NCBI RefSeq assembly: GCF_029961145.1
Contig: NZ_JASBRG010000001.1
Location: forward strand, 558,001 to 622,000
Reading direction: 5' to 3'
DNA: 64,000 nt
From: Pinibacter soli
GTDB taxonomy: Bacteria > Bacteroidota > Bacteroidia > Chitinophagales > Chitinophagaceae
The translations under genes were made by a program, and so were the position numbers. Below the pieces are notes generated by a model. It had not been told where the DNA came from. It made no database searches and saw nothing but the letters and a program-made list of their open reading frames with translations. Shown here one piece after another: positions 56,326 to 64,000 of this stretch; position 1 is the first letter of the stretch; each line of letters starts with the position of its first letter.

Positions 56326-57813
56326 TTAGAGTTCTTTTCTCAAACGGGCCACCGGAATGTTCAATTGTTCCCTGTATTTGGCTACCGTTCTGCGTGCAAT
56401 GTTATAACCTTTTTCCTGAAGCATTTCAGTTAGTTTTTCATCGCTAAGTGGTTTTTTCTTGGCTTCGCCAAAAACCATATCGCTCAATATCTTTTTCACT
56501 TCGCGTGTGGAAACTTCTTCTCCGCTTTCGGTACTCAATGATTCACTAAAGAAAAACTTCAGCCGGTAGGTACCGAATTCCGTTTGCACAAACTTACTGT
56601 TGGCCACACGGCTGATAGTAGAAATATCAAGCCCGGTGCGCTCTGCAATATCCTTCAGGATCATCGGACGCAGGGTTGTTTCGTCGCCGGTCAGGAAAAA
56701 TTCATATTGATAATCCATAATGGTTTGCATGGTCATCATCAGCGTTTGCTGGCGTTGTTTGATGGCATCAATGAACCATTTGGCTGCATCTATTTTTTGC
56801 TTAATGAAAAGAACGGCTTCTTTTTGGCGCTTGTCTTTTTTACTACCGCGTTCATAATCTTTCAGCATGTCGCGGTAGCCTTCGCTGATACGAAGATCTG
56901 GTGCATTCTTCGAGTTCAGTGTTAGTTCAAGTTTTCCATTATTATTCAAAATGAAAAAGTCGGGCACTACATAACTTTCCGCCTTGTTCACCTCGCCTAC
57001 ATTTCCACCTGGCTTAGGATTCAATTTTATGATCTGCTGAATCACTTCCTTCAGCCCTTCATCGTCAATGCCCAAACCTTTCTGGATCTTATCGTAGTGT
57101 TTTTTTGTAAATTCATCGAAGTAGTTGGTTAACACATCGATAGCCTTTTGCACAGGTTTACCTCCACGTGTTTTTCTGTGCAATTGCAATAGAAGACATT
57201 CCTGCAGGTCGCGTGCCGCAACTCCCGGAGGATCAAACTGCTGTATCTTACGTATAAGCTCTTCTATTTCAGCTTCGCTAGCTTCAATATTTTGTCTGAA
57301 TGCAAGATCGTCCATAATAGAAGTAGTTTCCCTACGGAGGTAACCATCGTCATCTATACTTCCTACAATTTGCTCCGCTATTCTCGCAGTACGATCGTCA
57401 AGTTTTAAAAGCCCGAGTTGAGCCGTCAGCATGTCATGGAAACTTGTTTCCACTCTATGCGGAACTACTTTATTGTCGTCTGCGTCGGGATAATTATCGT
57501 CGCGCAATTTATAATCCGCAACCTCATCATCGCCGTCTTGTACATACTCACTTATATCGATATTATCGTAGCTTTCTTCCGGTTCCTCGTAATTATCGTC
57601 GTCTGAATCGCTTGAAAATTCGTCCTGCGACTCTTCTGTGAATGTTTCCTCAAATTTATCATCCCCCTCTTCCAACGCAGGGTTTTCCTCCAGCTCTTCT
57701 TTGATCCTTTGTTCAAGATTGGCCGTAGGAACCTGCAACAACTTCATCAACTGAATTTGCTGAGGTGATAACTTTTGTAGTAATTTCTGTTGTAAACTTT
57801 GACTAAGTGCCAT
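56326..57813 (-). CDS. rpoN: RNA polymerase sigma-54 factor
   Basis: This 495-residue alternative sigma factor recognises -24/-12 promoters and needs AAA+ activators. Region I is Gln/Leu-rich (SLQQKLLQKLSPQQIQLMKL); a highly acidic insertion follows (residues about 50-100, with EESQDEFSSDSDDDNYEEPE). Core-binding and HTH regions come next, and the RpoN box reads IARRTVAKYREQLNIP near the C-terminus. Full length for the family. The PAP2-like gene is just downstream. Confidence 0.96.
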   Translation of the reverse strand: MALSQSLQQKLLQKLSPQQIQLMKLLQVPTANLEQRIKEELEENPALEEGDDKFEETFTEESQDEFSSDSDDDNYEEPEESYDNIDISEYVQDGDDEVADYKLRDDNYPDADDNKVVPHRVETSFHDMLTAQLGLLKLDDRTARIAEQIVGSIDDDGYLRRETTSIMDDLAFRQNIEASEAEIEELIRKIQQFDPPGVAARDLQECLLLQLHRKTRGGKPVQKAIDVLTNYFDEFTKKHYDKIQKGLGIDDEGLKEVIQQIIKLNPKPGGNVGEVNKAESYVVPDFFILNNNGKLELTLNSKNAPDLRISEGYRDMLKDYERGSKKDKRQKEAVLFIKQKIDAAKWFIDAIKQRQQTLMMTMQTIMDYQYEFFLTGDETTLRPMILKDIAERTGLDISTISRVANSKFVQTEFGTYRLKFFFSESLSTESGEEVSTREVKKILSDMVFGEAKKKPLSDEKLTEMLQEKGYNIARRTVAKYREQLNIPVARLRKEL

Positions 57814-57918
57814 GATTCCTATTAGGTTTTTGGGGTGGCAGAAACATAAAAAAAATTAAAAAAGGCGCGCCATCCACAAAAATCTTGCCGTAAATTTACA
57901 TATTAAGCTAAAAAACAA

Positions 57919-58311
57919 ATGCAAAGATTTTTTAAAATTCTTTCATTAATCATAACTTTTTCCCAGTATGGCGCCTTTGGTCAGACAAAACCTTTAGCCA
58001 CAGGGCCTTACCGGGAGAAGTATTTTTTTACGCCGGAACGCATTACGCTGGTTAAAAATTTTAAATATGAGGATAAAAAAATTGTCATTTTCCCATTTTC
58101 CCCTCATTTCAATGTATTTCAACCAGTTTATTACCTTTCTAACAGCACTTCCGGCAACAATTTTTATACCCTCCCAATCCCCTATTCCGCCTATTACCAA
58201 CGCTTGGGATTTTTCTGCAAAAAAGAACTGCAATTTCAAAACACCACCTCTGTCCCGTTTAGGTTTCGATTGGGGTCGCTGGATTATGTAAATAAATTGG
58301 AGGGAAAATAG
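57919..58311 (+). CDS. Secreted hypothetical protein (130 aa)
   Basis: A signal peptide ([21 protein letters not shown]) is followed by about 105 residues with several Pro/Tyr-rich stretches ([40 protein letters not shown]) and a C-terminal [18 protein letters not shown] recognise no family, but the signal peptide and conserved-looking [13 protein letters not shown] ending suggest a real periplasmic or outer-membrane-associated protein. It diverges from rpoN. Confidence 0.7.
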   Translation: MQRFFKILSLIITFSQYGAFGQTKPLATGPYREKYFFTPERITLVKNFKYEDKKIVIFPFSPHFNVFQPVYYLSNSTSGNNFYTLPIPYSAYYQRLGFFCKKELQFQNTTSVPFRFRLGSLDYVNKLEGK

Positions 58312-58322
58312 ATTGTAATGGT

Positions 58323-58345
58323 GGAAGACGCATTCAATGCGTCTC
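58323..58345. repeat. Hairpin repeat GACGCATTCAATGCGTC
   Basis: GAAGACGCATTCAATGCGTC followed by TCTACGAGCTGCGAAC is a second copy of the repeat at 4983-5015. It lies directly after the 130-aa gene; an ATTCCTAATTCCTAATTC run follows. Confidence 0.75.
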
Positions 58346-58474
58346 TACGAGCTGCGAACGAATTCCTAATTCCTAATTCTTAATTTCTTTAACAGTCGTT
58401 ATTATTTAGTTATCCGCGTTATTTCATGTGACTTTTGCCCTTTTTTCGCATCTAATTGTGAAAAGGTACTCATT

Positions 58475-58852
58475 ATGAAAAAGCTAATAATTGTAATCCT
58501 ATCCTTCGTATTTGTCTCAGTGGCCTCAGCTCAAAAAGTTGTACACGGAGGAGGATATTACAGGCCACATACTGTAATCGTTGGTGGTTATGCGCCGATC
58601 TATCCTTATGGTTTTTATGGTGCGCCCTTCTATGGTTATCCACCTTATGGATATGGATATAATAGTTATTCAAGACCATCCAAACTTGATATGCAGGTAG
58701 AAGATATTAAGCACGACTATGCCGACAGAATCAAGTCGGTAAAAATGGATGACAGTTTAGATCGCAAAGAAAGGAAAGCAAAAGTTCGTGAATTAAAACA
58801 GGAACGCGACAATGCGATCTATGACGCAAAGAAAAGCTACTACAAATCTTAA
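58475..58852 (+). CDS. Secreted Gly/Tyr-rich protein with charged C-terminal helix
   Basis: A 125-residue exported protein. The signal peptide (MKKLIIVILSFVFVSVASAQ) is followed by a Gly/Tyr/Pro-rich segment (residues about 30-70, with YPYGFYGAPFYGYPPYGYGY) and a charged coiled-coil-like helix (MDDSLDRKERKAKVRELKQE). This layout is seen in many Bacteroidota envelope proteins without assigned function. A terminator follows. Confidence 0.82.
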   Translation: MKKLIIVILSFVFVSVASAQKVVHGGGYYRPHTVIVGGYAPIYPYGFYGAPFYGYPPYGYGYNSYSRPSKLDMQVEDIKHDYADRIKSVKMDDSLDRKERKAKVRELKQERDNAIYDAKKSYYKS

Positions 58853-58888
58853 CACACAATAGCTGAACGAAAAAAAGGAAAAAAACAA

Positions 58889-58925
58889 AAGCCCGGCAGT
58901 TTTTAACTCGCCGGGCCTTTTACTT
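58889..58925 (+). terminator. Intrinsic terminator after the Gly/Tyr-rich gene
   Basis: AAGCCCGGC pairs with GCCGGGCCTT around a T-rich loop, followed by TTTAC. Confidence 0.85.
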
Positions 58926-59070
58926 GGTTTTGAAATTTATTTTACACGTTCCTTAATAAATTTCAAAACCTCTTAATGCCGATGGATCAAACAAATAGAA
59001 CAATGAGACGAAGTCGAAATTGGTCTATATTGTTTGACCAATCGGCAGTATATATAGAAAACTGGTTAGC

Positions 59071-60288
59071 CTATGCTGTTGCGCCTTGTTTCTTTAAAAC
59101 AGACTTTACAACTTCAACAATCTTCGCGCCTTTTTCCTTGATCTGCTCTTCTGTCCACATTAAGCTAATGGCAGATGATATGCAGCGGCTCATGATAGCA
59201 TCGCTTGCAGCAAATTGTTTCGTAGCGTACGATTTCAGCATTGCGTTGATCGCCTCTGTTTGAGGATTAAGCGTATGCACATTTTTAAGATGATCCCATT
59301 TGCGAATGTAGTGCCAGTTGTTATCGAACCAGTAAAAGTTACCGGCCAAAACTCCCTGTGCTTTTAATTCTGCCACCACTCCTTTCGCTATCTCTTCAGT
59401 TGGCAGGAACCAGCTTAGGAAAGTACAACTGTCGCCCTGAGGATCAGGAAGTCTTCTAAAACTGATTTCAGGAATCTGGCTCAAAATGCCTTTCAGCAAT
59501 GCATGATTTTTCTTTTGTATTTCCAGGAACTTGTCCAGCTTGCGGATCTGCGCCAAACCCACAGCCGCGTGAAGCTCTGATATACGGTAGTTAAACCCTA
59601 TAAACGGATGCAAGTCTGCTCCACGGTCAACTCCTTTGTGATCGTGCCCGTGATCTGTATAACCATCGCATTTGATATATACATCTTCGCTGTTCGTAAC
59701 CACCGCACCGCCTTCACCGCAGGTGATTGTTTTTACAAAGTCGAATGAATAGGTACCCGCGTGACCAATGGTTCCAAGTGTTTTTCCTTTGTAGCTAGCG
59801 CCGATACTTTGACATGCGTCTTCCAACAATACAAGATTATGTTCTTTACATATTGCCATCAGCGCATCCATATCTGCCATGCTGCCGCACATATGCACAG
59901 GCATTACGCATTTTGTCCTTGGAGTAATTGCGGCTTTGACTGCTGCGGGATTTAATGTAAGCGTATCGTCAACATCTACCAATACAGGCACAGCACCAAC
60001 GCCCAGAACAGCTTCGAAACTTGCCACAAATGTGAAAGTAGGCATGATCACTTCGTCGCCCGCACCAATACCCAAAGCGGCCATTGCAGTAGTTAGTGCC
60101 GATGTTCCGCTGCTTGTAAGTTGCGCATATGAAGCACCGAATGTTTTGCAGATTTCAGTTTCCAATTCTTTTGCTTTCCAATGACCCTTACGAGGACCAT
60201 CAAAGCCATAGCGCATCAGAATCCCCGTTTCCAACACATCGTTTACTTCCTTTCTCTCTTCTGCGCCCCAAAATTCAAAGCCTGGCAT
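59071..60288 (-). CDS. DegT/DnrJ/EryC1-type sugar aminotransferase, KdnA-like
   Basis: A 405-residue PLP aminotransferase. The PLP lysine is K186 in FDFVKTITCGEGGAV and D157 (LLEDACQSIG) binds the cofactor. The start MPGFEFWGAEERKEVNDVLE, the TITCGEGG motif and the DGYTDHGHDHKGVDRGAD segment match what I recall of KdnA, which makes 8-amino-3,8-dideoxyoctulosonate in Shewanella. That identity is from memory, and other DegT sugars are possible. No partner dehydrogenase (kdnB) is adjacent. Confidence 0.8.
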   Translation of the reverse strand: MPGFEFWGAEERKEVNDVLETGILMRYGFDGPRKGHWKAKELETEICKTFGASYAQLTSSGTSALTTAMAALGIGAGDEVIMPTFTFVASFEAVLGVGAVPVLVDVDDTLTLNPAAVKAAITPRTKCVMPVHMCGSMADMDALMAICKEHNLVLLEDACQSIGASYKGKTLGTIGHAGTYSFDFVKTITCGEGGAVVTNSEDVYIKCDGYTDHGHDHKGVDRGADLHPFIGFNYRISELHAAVGLAQIRKLDKFLEIQKKNHALLKGILSQIPEISFRRLPDPQGDSCTFLSWFLPTEEIAKGVVAELKAQGVLAGNFYWFDNNWHYIRKWDHLKNVHTLNPQTEAINAMLKSYATKQFAASDAIMSRCISSAISLMWTEEQIKEKGAKIVEVVKSVLKKQGATA

Positions 60289-60343
60289 ATGTAATTATTT
60301 AAAGGTGTAACAATTAAATTTCAGCAAAGGTAGGGATTAGTTG

Positions 60344-60515
60344 AAAATGGAGGAAGGAACGCAGATTTTCATGATCATCATGATTTTTTATGATTTTGAA
60401 ATCAGATATTAATGCCAGCATCAACTCGACCAGTAAATCTTGATCAATCATCACAATCATGAAAATCTGCGTTCCTTTCTCTATTTTCAATTTCCAACTT
60501 TCAACTTTCAATTCC
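60344..60515. repeat. Nested repeat: GGAACGCAGATTTTCATGAT arms with outer TTCAACTTTCAATT word
   Basis: The arms at 60353-60393 and 60444-60480 (GGAACGCAGATTTTCATGAT) pair well. Beyond the right arm is a CAATTTCCAACTTTCAACTT word that weakly faces TTGAAAATGGAGG on the left. Confidence 0.8.
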
Positions 60516-60520
60516 TCCAA

Positions 60521-60888
60521 ATCCTTTGCCAGCGAAGTGTTCGCGGTGTACGGTATTGATACACTTTTTTAAACCATGGATAAAAATGCGGTTACAACTT
60601 TGAAAAACATTTTCGAAAAAAGTTTACAGCTGACACCACAATTTTAATTTAACGCATGCTTAACAGCATTTATCTTTTAATTAAGAAACAATCTCAAATG
60701 CAGTATTGGTAAGCATTTCAGCGTTCACTCATTTTTCAGCAAATTATCTTGCGAACAAAATTTCTTTTCATGTAAAAATAAAATCTCCATCGGTCAATAA
60801 TTTATTTAAAGGGCTTGTAACGTTTTTACATTTGTTGCGTCCTATTCCTCAAACAACACACAATCATTAGAACCTTAAATTTCTTATT
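60521..60888. other. Intergenic stretch and promoter region of the PepSY-like genes
   Basis: About 370 bases without a recognisable gene. TACATTTG at 60827-60834 is a good -7 candidate 55 bases before the first PepSY-like gene; the upstream box is not clear. Confidence 0.5.
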
Positions 60889-61326
60889 ATGAAAAAGCTA
60901 TTAATACTGGCTGCATTATTCATCTCCTTCAGCAGTTTCAGTTATGCGATCAACGTGAATCAAAAAATTCTTAACTCATTTAAAAAAGATTTCAGCACTG
61001 CTATAAATGTGCAATGGAAAGCTCTTGAGGAAACGGTTTACCAGGCAGAGTTTAGTTATAACGGCGAGCTATTCAATGCTTACTACAACGAGGATGGCGA
61101 GCTTATTGGATCTGCCCGCTTCATCAATAAAGGAAACATGCCTCTGTTAATTTCAAAAAGCCTGCAGGAAAAATATGGCAACTTCCTTATTCGCACTGCT
61201 ATTGAATATAACAACGGAAATGAAACATCTTACTTTATCACAATGGTGAGCCAATGCAAATCTGTTATTGTACAAGCATCTCCTTCGGGAAGTCTTTCCG
61301 TGGTTAAAAAATTCAAGACCTACTAA
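60889..61326 (+). CDS. Secreted PepSY-like protein, copy 1
   Basis: A 145-residue exported protein: signal peptide (MKKLLILAALFISFSSFSYA), then a PepSY-like beta-rich domain with FKKDFSTAINVQWKALEETV and the FNAYYNEDGELIGSARFI turn typical of the group, ending VKKFKTY. It is homologous to the next gene along its full length but diverged. Such proteins are proposed to act in the periplasm as inhibitors or stress proteins; no role is demonstrated here. Confidence 0.85.
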   Translation: MKKLLILAALFISFSSFSYAINVNQKILNSFKKDFSTAINVQWKALEETVYQAEFSYNGELFNAYYNEDGELIGSARFINKGNMPLLISKSLQEKYGNFLIRTAIEYNNGNETSYFITMVSQCKSVIVQASPSGSLSVVKKFKTY

Positions 61327-61392
61327 TACAAACAAGCAACTAAACAAGCATCATTTTAAACAACTACTTTATCATACTTTAAATTCTTTTTT

Positions 61393-61827
61393 ATGAAAAA
61401 GAAAACCTTAATAGCAAGCCTTTTGGCACTTATCATTACAATTAGCGCATTTGCTAATCCTATCAGCAATGCACAAGCGAATTTTAATAAACAATTTAAA
61501 CAAGCAACCAATGTAAACTGGTCTAAAGTTGGCGAAAGAGAAAAAGTTTGTTTTACGCTCGATGGTCGTGCAGTGTGCGCCTATTACGATACAGATGGAA
61601 AGCTTTATAGCATCACAAGAAGTTTATTATCTACAGAGTTACCGCTTATTCTTTCTGCGGATCTGAAGCAAAGTTATAGTGATTTCTGGATCACCAATAT
61701 TAGTGAAGTTGCAAACGGCGAGGGTACAACTTACTATGCAACACTTGAAAATGCAGATCATGAATTGGTTTTGAAAAGTACCAATATTTCTGAATGGAGT
61801 GTTTATCAAAAATTCAAAAAATATTAA
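61393..61827 (+). CDS. Secreted PepSY-like protein, copy 2
   Basis: A 144-residue paralogue of the preceding gene: signal peptide (MKKKTLIASLLALIITISAFA), then FNKQFKQATNVNWSKVGERE, VCAYYDTDGKLYSITRSLLS and YQKFKKY. The pair aligns domain for domain and both end in a K-F-K-x-Y motif. They are separated by 66 bases and probably share a promoter. A terminator follows this gene. Confidence 0.85.
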   Translation: MKKKTLIASLLALIITISAFANPISNAQANFNKQFKQATNVNWSKVGEREKVCFTLDGRAVCAYYDTDGKLYSITRSLLSTELPLILSADLKQSYSDFWITNISEVANGEGTTYYATLENADHELVLKSTNISEWSVYQKFKKY

Positions 61828-61853
61828 TCGAGCTGAGGGTTTTGTTGATCGTT

Positions 61854-61882
61854 AACGGGTTCTGGAAACAGGCCCGTTTTTT
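61854..61882 (+). terminator. Intrinsic terminator after the PepSY-like pair
   Basis: AACGGGTTCTG ... CAGGCCCGTT with a GAAA-type loop, followed by a T-run. Confidence 0.82.
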
Positions 61883-61900
61883 TGCGCAGGTGCAAGAAAA

Positions 61901-61982
61901 TGTACGATGTACGAAGTACGGTGTATGAAATTCGTTAGCGGGTAGCACCTCAAAGCATTTCGTACACCGTACATCGTACTTA
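61901..61982. repeat. Inverted repeat, GTACGATGTACGAAGTACG words
   Basis: TGTACGATGTACGAAGTACG (61901-61920) continuing GTGTATGAAA faces TTTCGTACACCGTACATCGT at 61959-61978. The arms are built from the word GTACGATGTACG. Confidence 0.85.
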
Positions 61983-62081
61983 TCCATCAGCCCTCACAAA
62001 ACCATAACCACAAATTCTCCTTTTCATCCTCCGAAATGCCTAAATTTGCGGCCTGTTATACACACAAATAAAACTTTTGAA

Positions 62082-63056
62082 ATGAGTAAAGGTCCTGTTT
62101 CCCAGTTTATTGAACACCATTACCGCCACTTTAACGCAGCCGCTTTAATGGATGCAGCAAAGGGTTATGAGCAACACCTTTTGGAAGGTGGTAAAATGAT
62201 GATTACCCTTGCCGGTGCCATGAGCACCGCAGAATTGGGCATTTCCCTTGCAGAAATGATACGCCAGGGGAAAGTGGATATCATCAGCTGTACCGGTGCC
62301 AACCTGGAAGAAGATGTAATGAATCTTGTGGCGCACAACAGCTACAAACGTGTGCCTAACTATCGTGATCTTACACCGCAGGACGAATGGGATCTGCTTG
62401 AGAACCACTACAACCGCGTTACCGATACATGTATCCCTGAAGAAGAAGCTTTCCGCCGTTTGCAAAAACACCTTGTTGCACAATGGCAAGATGCAGAAGC
62501 GAAAGGCGAACGCTATTTCCCGCACGAATTTTTGTATAAAACCGTGTTGAGCGGCGATTTGAAACAGTACTACGAGATCGATCCTAAAGACAGCTGGATC
62601 GTGGCTGCTGCAGAAAAAAACATTCCTATTGTGTGCCCGGGTTGGGAAGACAGCACTACGGGAAACATTTTCGCCAGCTATGTTATTAAAAATGAACTGA
62701 AAGCAAGTACCGTAAAAAGCGGTATCGAGTATATGGTTTACCTGGCTGACTGGTACAAAAATAACTCTGCCGGCAAAGGCGTAGGTTTCTTCCAGATCGG
62801 TGGTGGCATTGCGGGCGATTTCCCAATTTGTGTGGTTCCTATGATGTACCAGGATCTTGAGTGGCACGACGTTCCTTTCTGGAGCTATTTCTGCCAGATC
62901 TCAGATTCTACAACTTCTTATGGTTCTTATTCAGGCGCTGTTCCAAACGAGAAAATCACATGGGGCAAGCTTGATATTCATACACCAAAATTCATTGTAG
63001 AAAGTGATGCTACGATTGTAGCGCCGCTGATGTTCGCATGGATATTGGGATGGTAA
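62082..63056 (+). CDS. Deoxyhypusine-synthase-like protein lacking the catalytic lysine
   Basis: A 324-residue protein homologous to deoxyhypusine synthase by the SCTGANLEEDVMNLVAH, VCPGWEDSTTGN and WGKLDIHTPKFIVESDATIV segments and length. In true DHS the sequence GGGxxK carries the lysine that forms the aminobutyl-imine intermediate; here it reads GGGIAGDFPI, with G245 at that position. So it should not catalyse the DHS reaction in the usual way; an NAD-dependent polyamine role (such as homospermidine synthesis) is possible in this bacterial branch. The box TAAATTTG at 62041-62048 is a possible -7 element. ATG 62082 is preferred over an in-frame codon at 62046. Confidence 0.85.
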   Translation: MSKGPVSQFIEHHYRHFNAAALMDAAKGYEQHLLEGGKMMITLAGAMSTAELGISLAEMIRQGKVDIISCTGANLEEDVMNLVAHNSYKRVPNYRDLTPQDEWDLLENHYNRVTDTCIPEEEAFRRLQKHLVAQWQDAEAKGERYFPHEFLYKTVLSGDLKQYYEIDPKDSWIVAAAEKNIPIVCPGWEDSTTGNIFASYVIKNELKASTVKSGIEYMVYLADWYKNNSAGKGVGFFQIGGGIAGDFPICVVPMMYQDLEWHDVPFWSYFCQISDSTTSYGSYSGAVPNEKITWGKLDIHTPKFIVESDATIVAPLMFAWILGW

Positions 63057-63061
63057 GAAAT

Positions 63062-63174
63062 GCCAAAAAGTAAGTAAAAAGTCAAAAGTGAGGCAAGCGG
63101 CAACCGTGAACTGTCCGACTCACTTTTGACTTTTTGCTTTTGGCTTTTTATATTTGACTTTTTACATTTGACCA
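63062..63174. repeat. Inverted repeat, AAAAAGTAAGTAAAAAGTCAA words
   Basis: CCAAAAAGTAAGTAAAAAGT (63062-63093) faces CTCACTTTTGACTTTTTGCT (63118 on). The right side repeats the word TTTGACTTTTTACATTTGA. Confidence 0.8.
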
Positions 63175-63188
63175 TTAAACCCCCGCAC

Positions 63189-63734
63189 ATGGCCAACCTC
63201 TATCTGAAGGCTTTTCACATCATTTTTGTTGTTACCTGGTTTGCAGGCATTTTCTATATGCCGCGCCTTTTTATCTACAACACCGAAGCCGGTGATAAAT
63301 CTCCGGAAGTACGCGACGTGTTACGCGCCCAATTCAATGTGATGATGAAAAGACTTTGGTATGGTATTACCTGGCCCTCTGCGATCATTACGCTGATTCT
63401 CGGATTACTGGTATCGTATACCGGACCTTGGGGAGCGCTTCTATTTTCTGAGGGTGGAAGATGGCTTTTGATAAAGGTCTGCTTTGTCATTCTTCTATAT
63501 GTTTATCATTTTACTCTCCATTCTATTTTCAAACAAGAGATGAAAGGCGTTTTCAAATACACTTCCCAGCAACTGCGCATGTGGAATGAGGTGGCTACTG
63601 TTTTGTTGGTTGCTATTATTGTACTCGTTGTAGTGAAAAGCGCCTTGAGCTGGGTATGGGCAGTTATAGGAATGATCGGCTTCATCGTTGTTTTATTAGC
63701 TGCTATCAACATCTACAAGAAATTAAGAAAATAA
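63189..63734 (+). CDS. HemJ/CopD-family membrane protein (protoporphyrinogen oxidase-like)
   Basis: A 181-residue protein with four or five helices. It matches the HemJ (UPF0093) pattern: LYLKAFHIIFVVTWFAGIFY with H10, MPRLFIYNTEAG, and MMKRLWYGITWPSAIITLIL and SEGGRWLLIKVCFVILLYVY. HemJ oxidises protoporphyrinogen IX in heme synthesis. ATG 63189 starts at the first helix; upstream residues are in the repeat and not HemJ-like. Whether it is the main enzyme cannot be judged here. Confidence 0.85.
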   Translation: MANLYLKAFHIIFVVTWFAGIFYMPRLFIYNTEAGDKSPEVRDVLRAQFNVMMKRLWYGITWPSAIITLILGLLVSYTGPWGALLFSEGGRWLLIKVCFVILLYVYHFTLHSIFKQEMKGVFKYTSQQLRMWNEVATVLLVAIIVLVVVKSALSWVWAVIGMIGFIVVLLAAINIYKKLRK

Positions 63735-63797
63735 ACGTAGCACGGTTTTATATATTTGCTGGCAGCAGGGCCAAATATTAAAATTAAAAAAGAGTTG

Positions 63798-64000
63798 ATG
63801 CAGCAGATTAATTTTTTCTCAAGAAAAAAAAATCCCGATTTCTTTAGTATAGAACAATTGTTTGAAGCGATAGCGGGTAACATTAATGCAAACGAGAAAA
63901 GATATGGAGCACATGCAAACTGTCAAACGGTTCCTTTTTTTTCGAGTCTTGCCAACATTCTAAAAAACACTTCCTTCGTTCGTCGCAACCAGGGAACTGT
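63798..64000 (+). CDS. Start of a possible glycosyltransferase (3' end outside window)
   Basis: An open frame from ATG 63798 to the window edge, starting MQQINFFSRKKNPDFFSIEQ and containing LFEAIAGNINANEKR and FFSSLANILKNTSFVRRNQG. The pattern of this beginning, with an early strand, an interrupted helix, and an ILKNxxFVRRNxG segment, resembles N-termini of family 4-like glycosyltransferases in this group, but only 67 residues are visible. It has no signal peptide. Confidence 0.5.
   Translation, partial: MQQINFFSRKKNPDFFSIEQLFEAIAGNINANEKRYGAHANCQTVPFFSSLANILKNTSFVRRNQGT

Noticed and set aside
62145-62867. 240-codon minus-strand ORF in the deoxyhypusine-synthase-like gene
   Set aside because: Opposite-strand shadow of the conserved gene; no signal peptide or recognisable domain.

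Overview
This window looks like chromosome from an aerobic or microaerophilic member of the Bacteroidota, most likely family Chitinophagaceae (inference). The evidence is TonB-dependent receptors, secreted proteins with type IX secretion (T9SS) C-terminal sorting domains, promoter boxes of the TAnnTTTG type, WG-repeat and PepSY-like secreted proteins, and genes with almost no Shine-Dalgarno sequences. Nearly everything is housekeeping or metabolism. I see no prophage, CRISPR array, transposase or conjugation gene.

Layout. 1-9 kb is a vitamin B12-linked block: the tail of a TonB receptor, a cobalamin riboswitch in front of a BtuB-like receptor, a cysteine-rich CWC protein, and nrdB-nrdA (class I ribonucleotide reductase) behind a second cobalamin riboswitch. 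9-11 kb holds two MarC-family membrane proteins, tRNA-Arg(CCG), a 46-residue gene with its own terminator, and a decayed ORF. 11-16 kb has small enzymes and regulators (VOC, MarR, SRPBCC, DinB, LysR) and a YeiH-type exporter. 16-31 kb carries a secreted glycoside hydrolase, DUF72, an MFS transporter, an ECF sigma factor with a small membrane protein, an L,D-transpeptidase, acetyl-CoA synthetase, a PIF1-like helicase and ACP phosphodiesterase. 31-38 kb has asparagine synthetase, a cystathionine gamma-synthase/lyase, an SGNH esterase, and a decaying stretch with two broken genes (an SRPBCC gene with one in-frame TGA and a frameshifted HAD gene). 39-46 kb has gyrB, a small conserved protein, GNAT, AdhE and a dicarboxylate symporter. 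46-58 kb has a membrane patatin-like protein, heme A synthase, cydAB behind a terminator-like leader hairpin, MATE, a WG-repeat protein and rpoN. 58-64 kb has small secreted proteins, a KdnA-like aminotransferase, two PepSY-like paralogues, a deoxyhypusine-synthase-like protein lacking the catalytic lysine, a HemJ-like protein and the start of a possible glycosyltransferase.

The most striking non-coding feature is the intergenic DNA. About twenty gaps are filled by inverted-repeat elements built from short repeated words (for example GCACGCAGATGACGCAGATT, GATTTTCATGATTGTGATGA, AACTGAATAACTGAG, TCAATTTTCAACTTTCAA, GTACGATGTACGAAGTACG). The two arms face each other, and several elements are nested inside one another. 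Some arms supply the stop codon or last codons of the neighbouring gene. At least one approximately 70-bp multi-hairpin module occurs twice in opposite orientation. These elements, the B12 riboswitch on a B12-independent ribonucleotide reductase, and the terminator-like hairpin just upstream of cydA are the observations most worth following up. All assignments come from reading the sequence; no database search was run.
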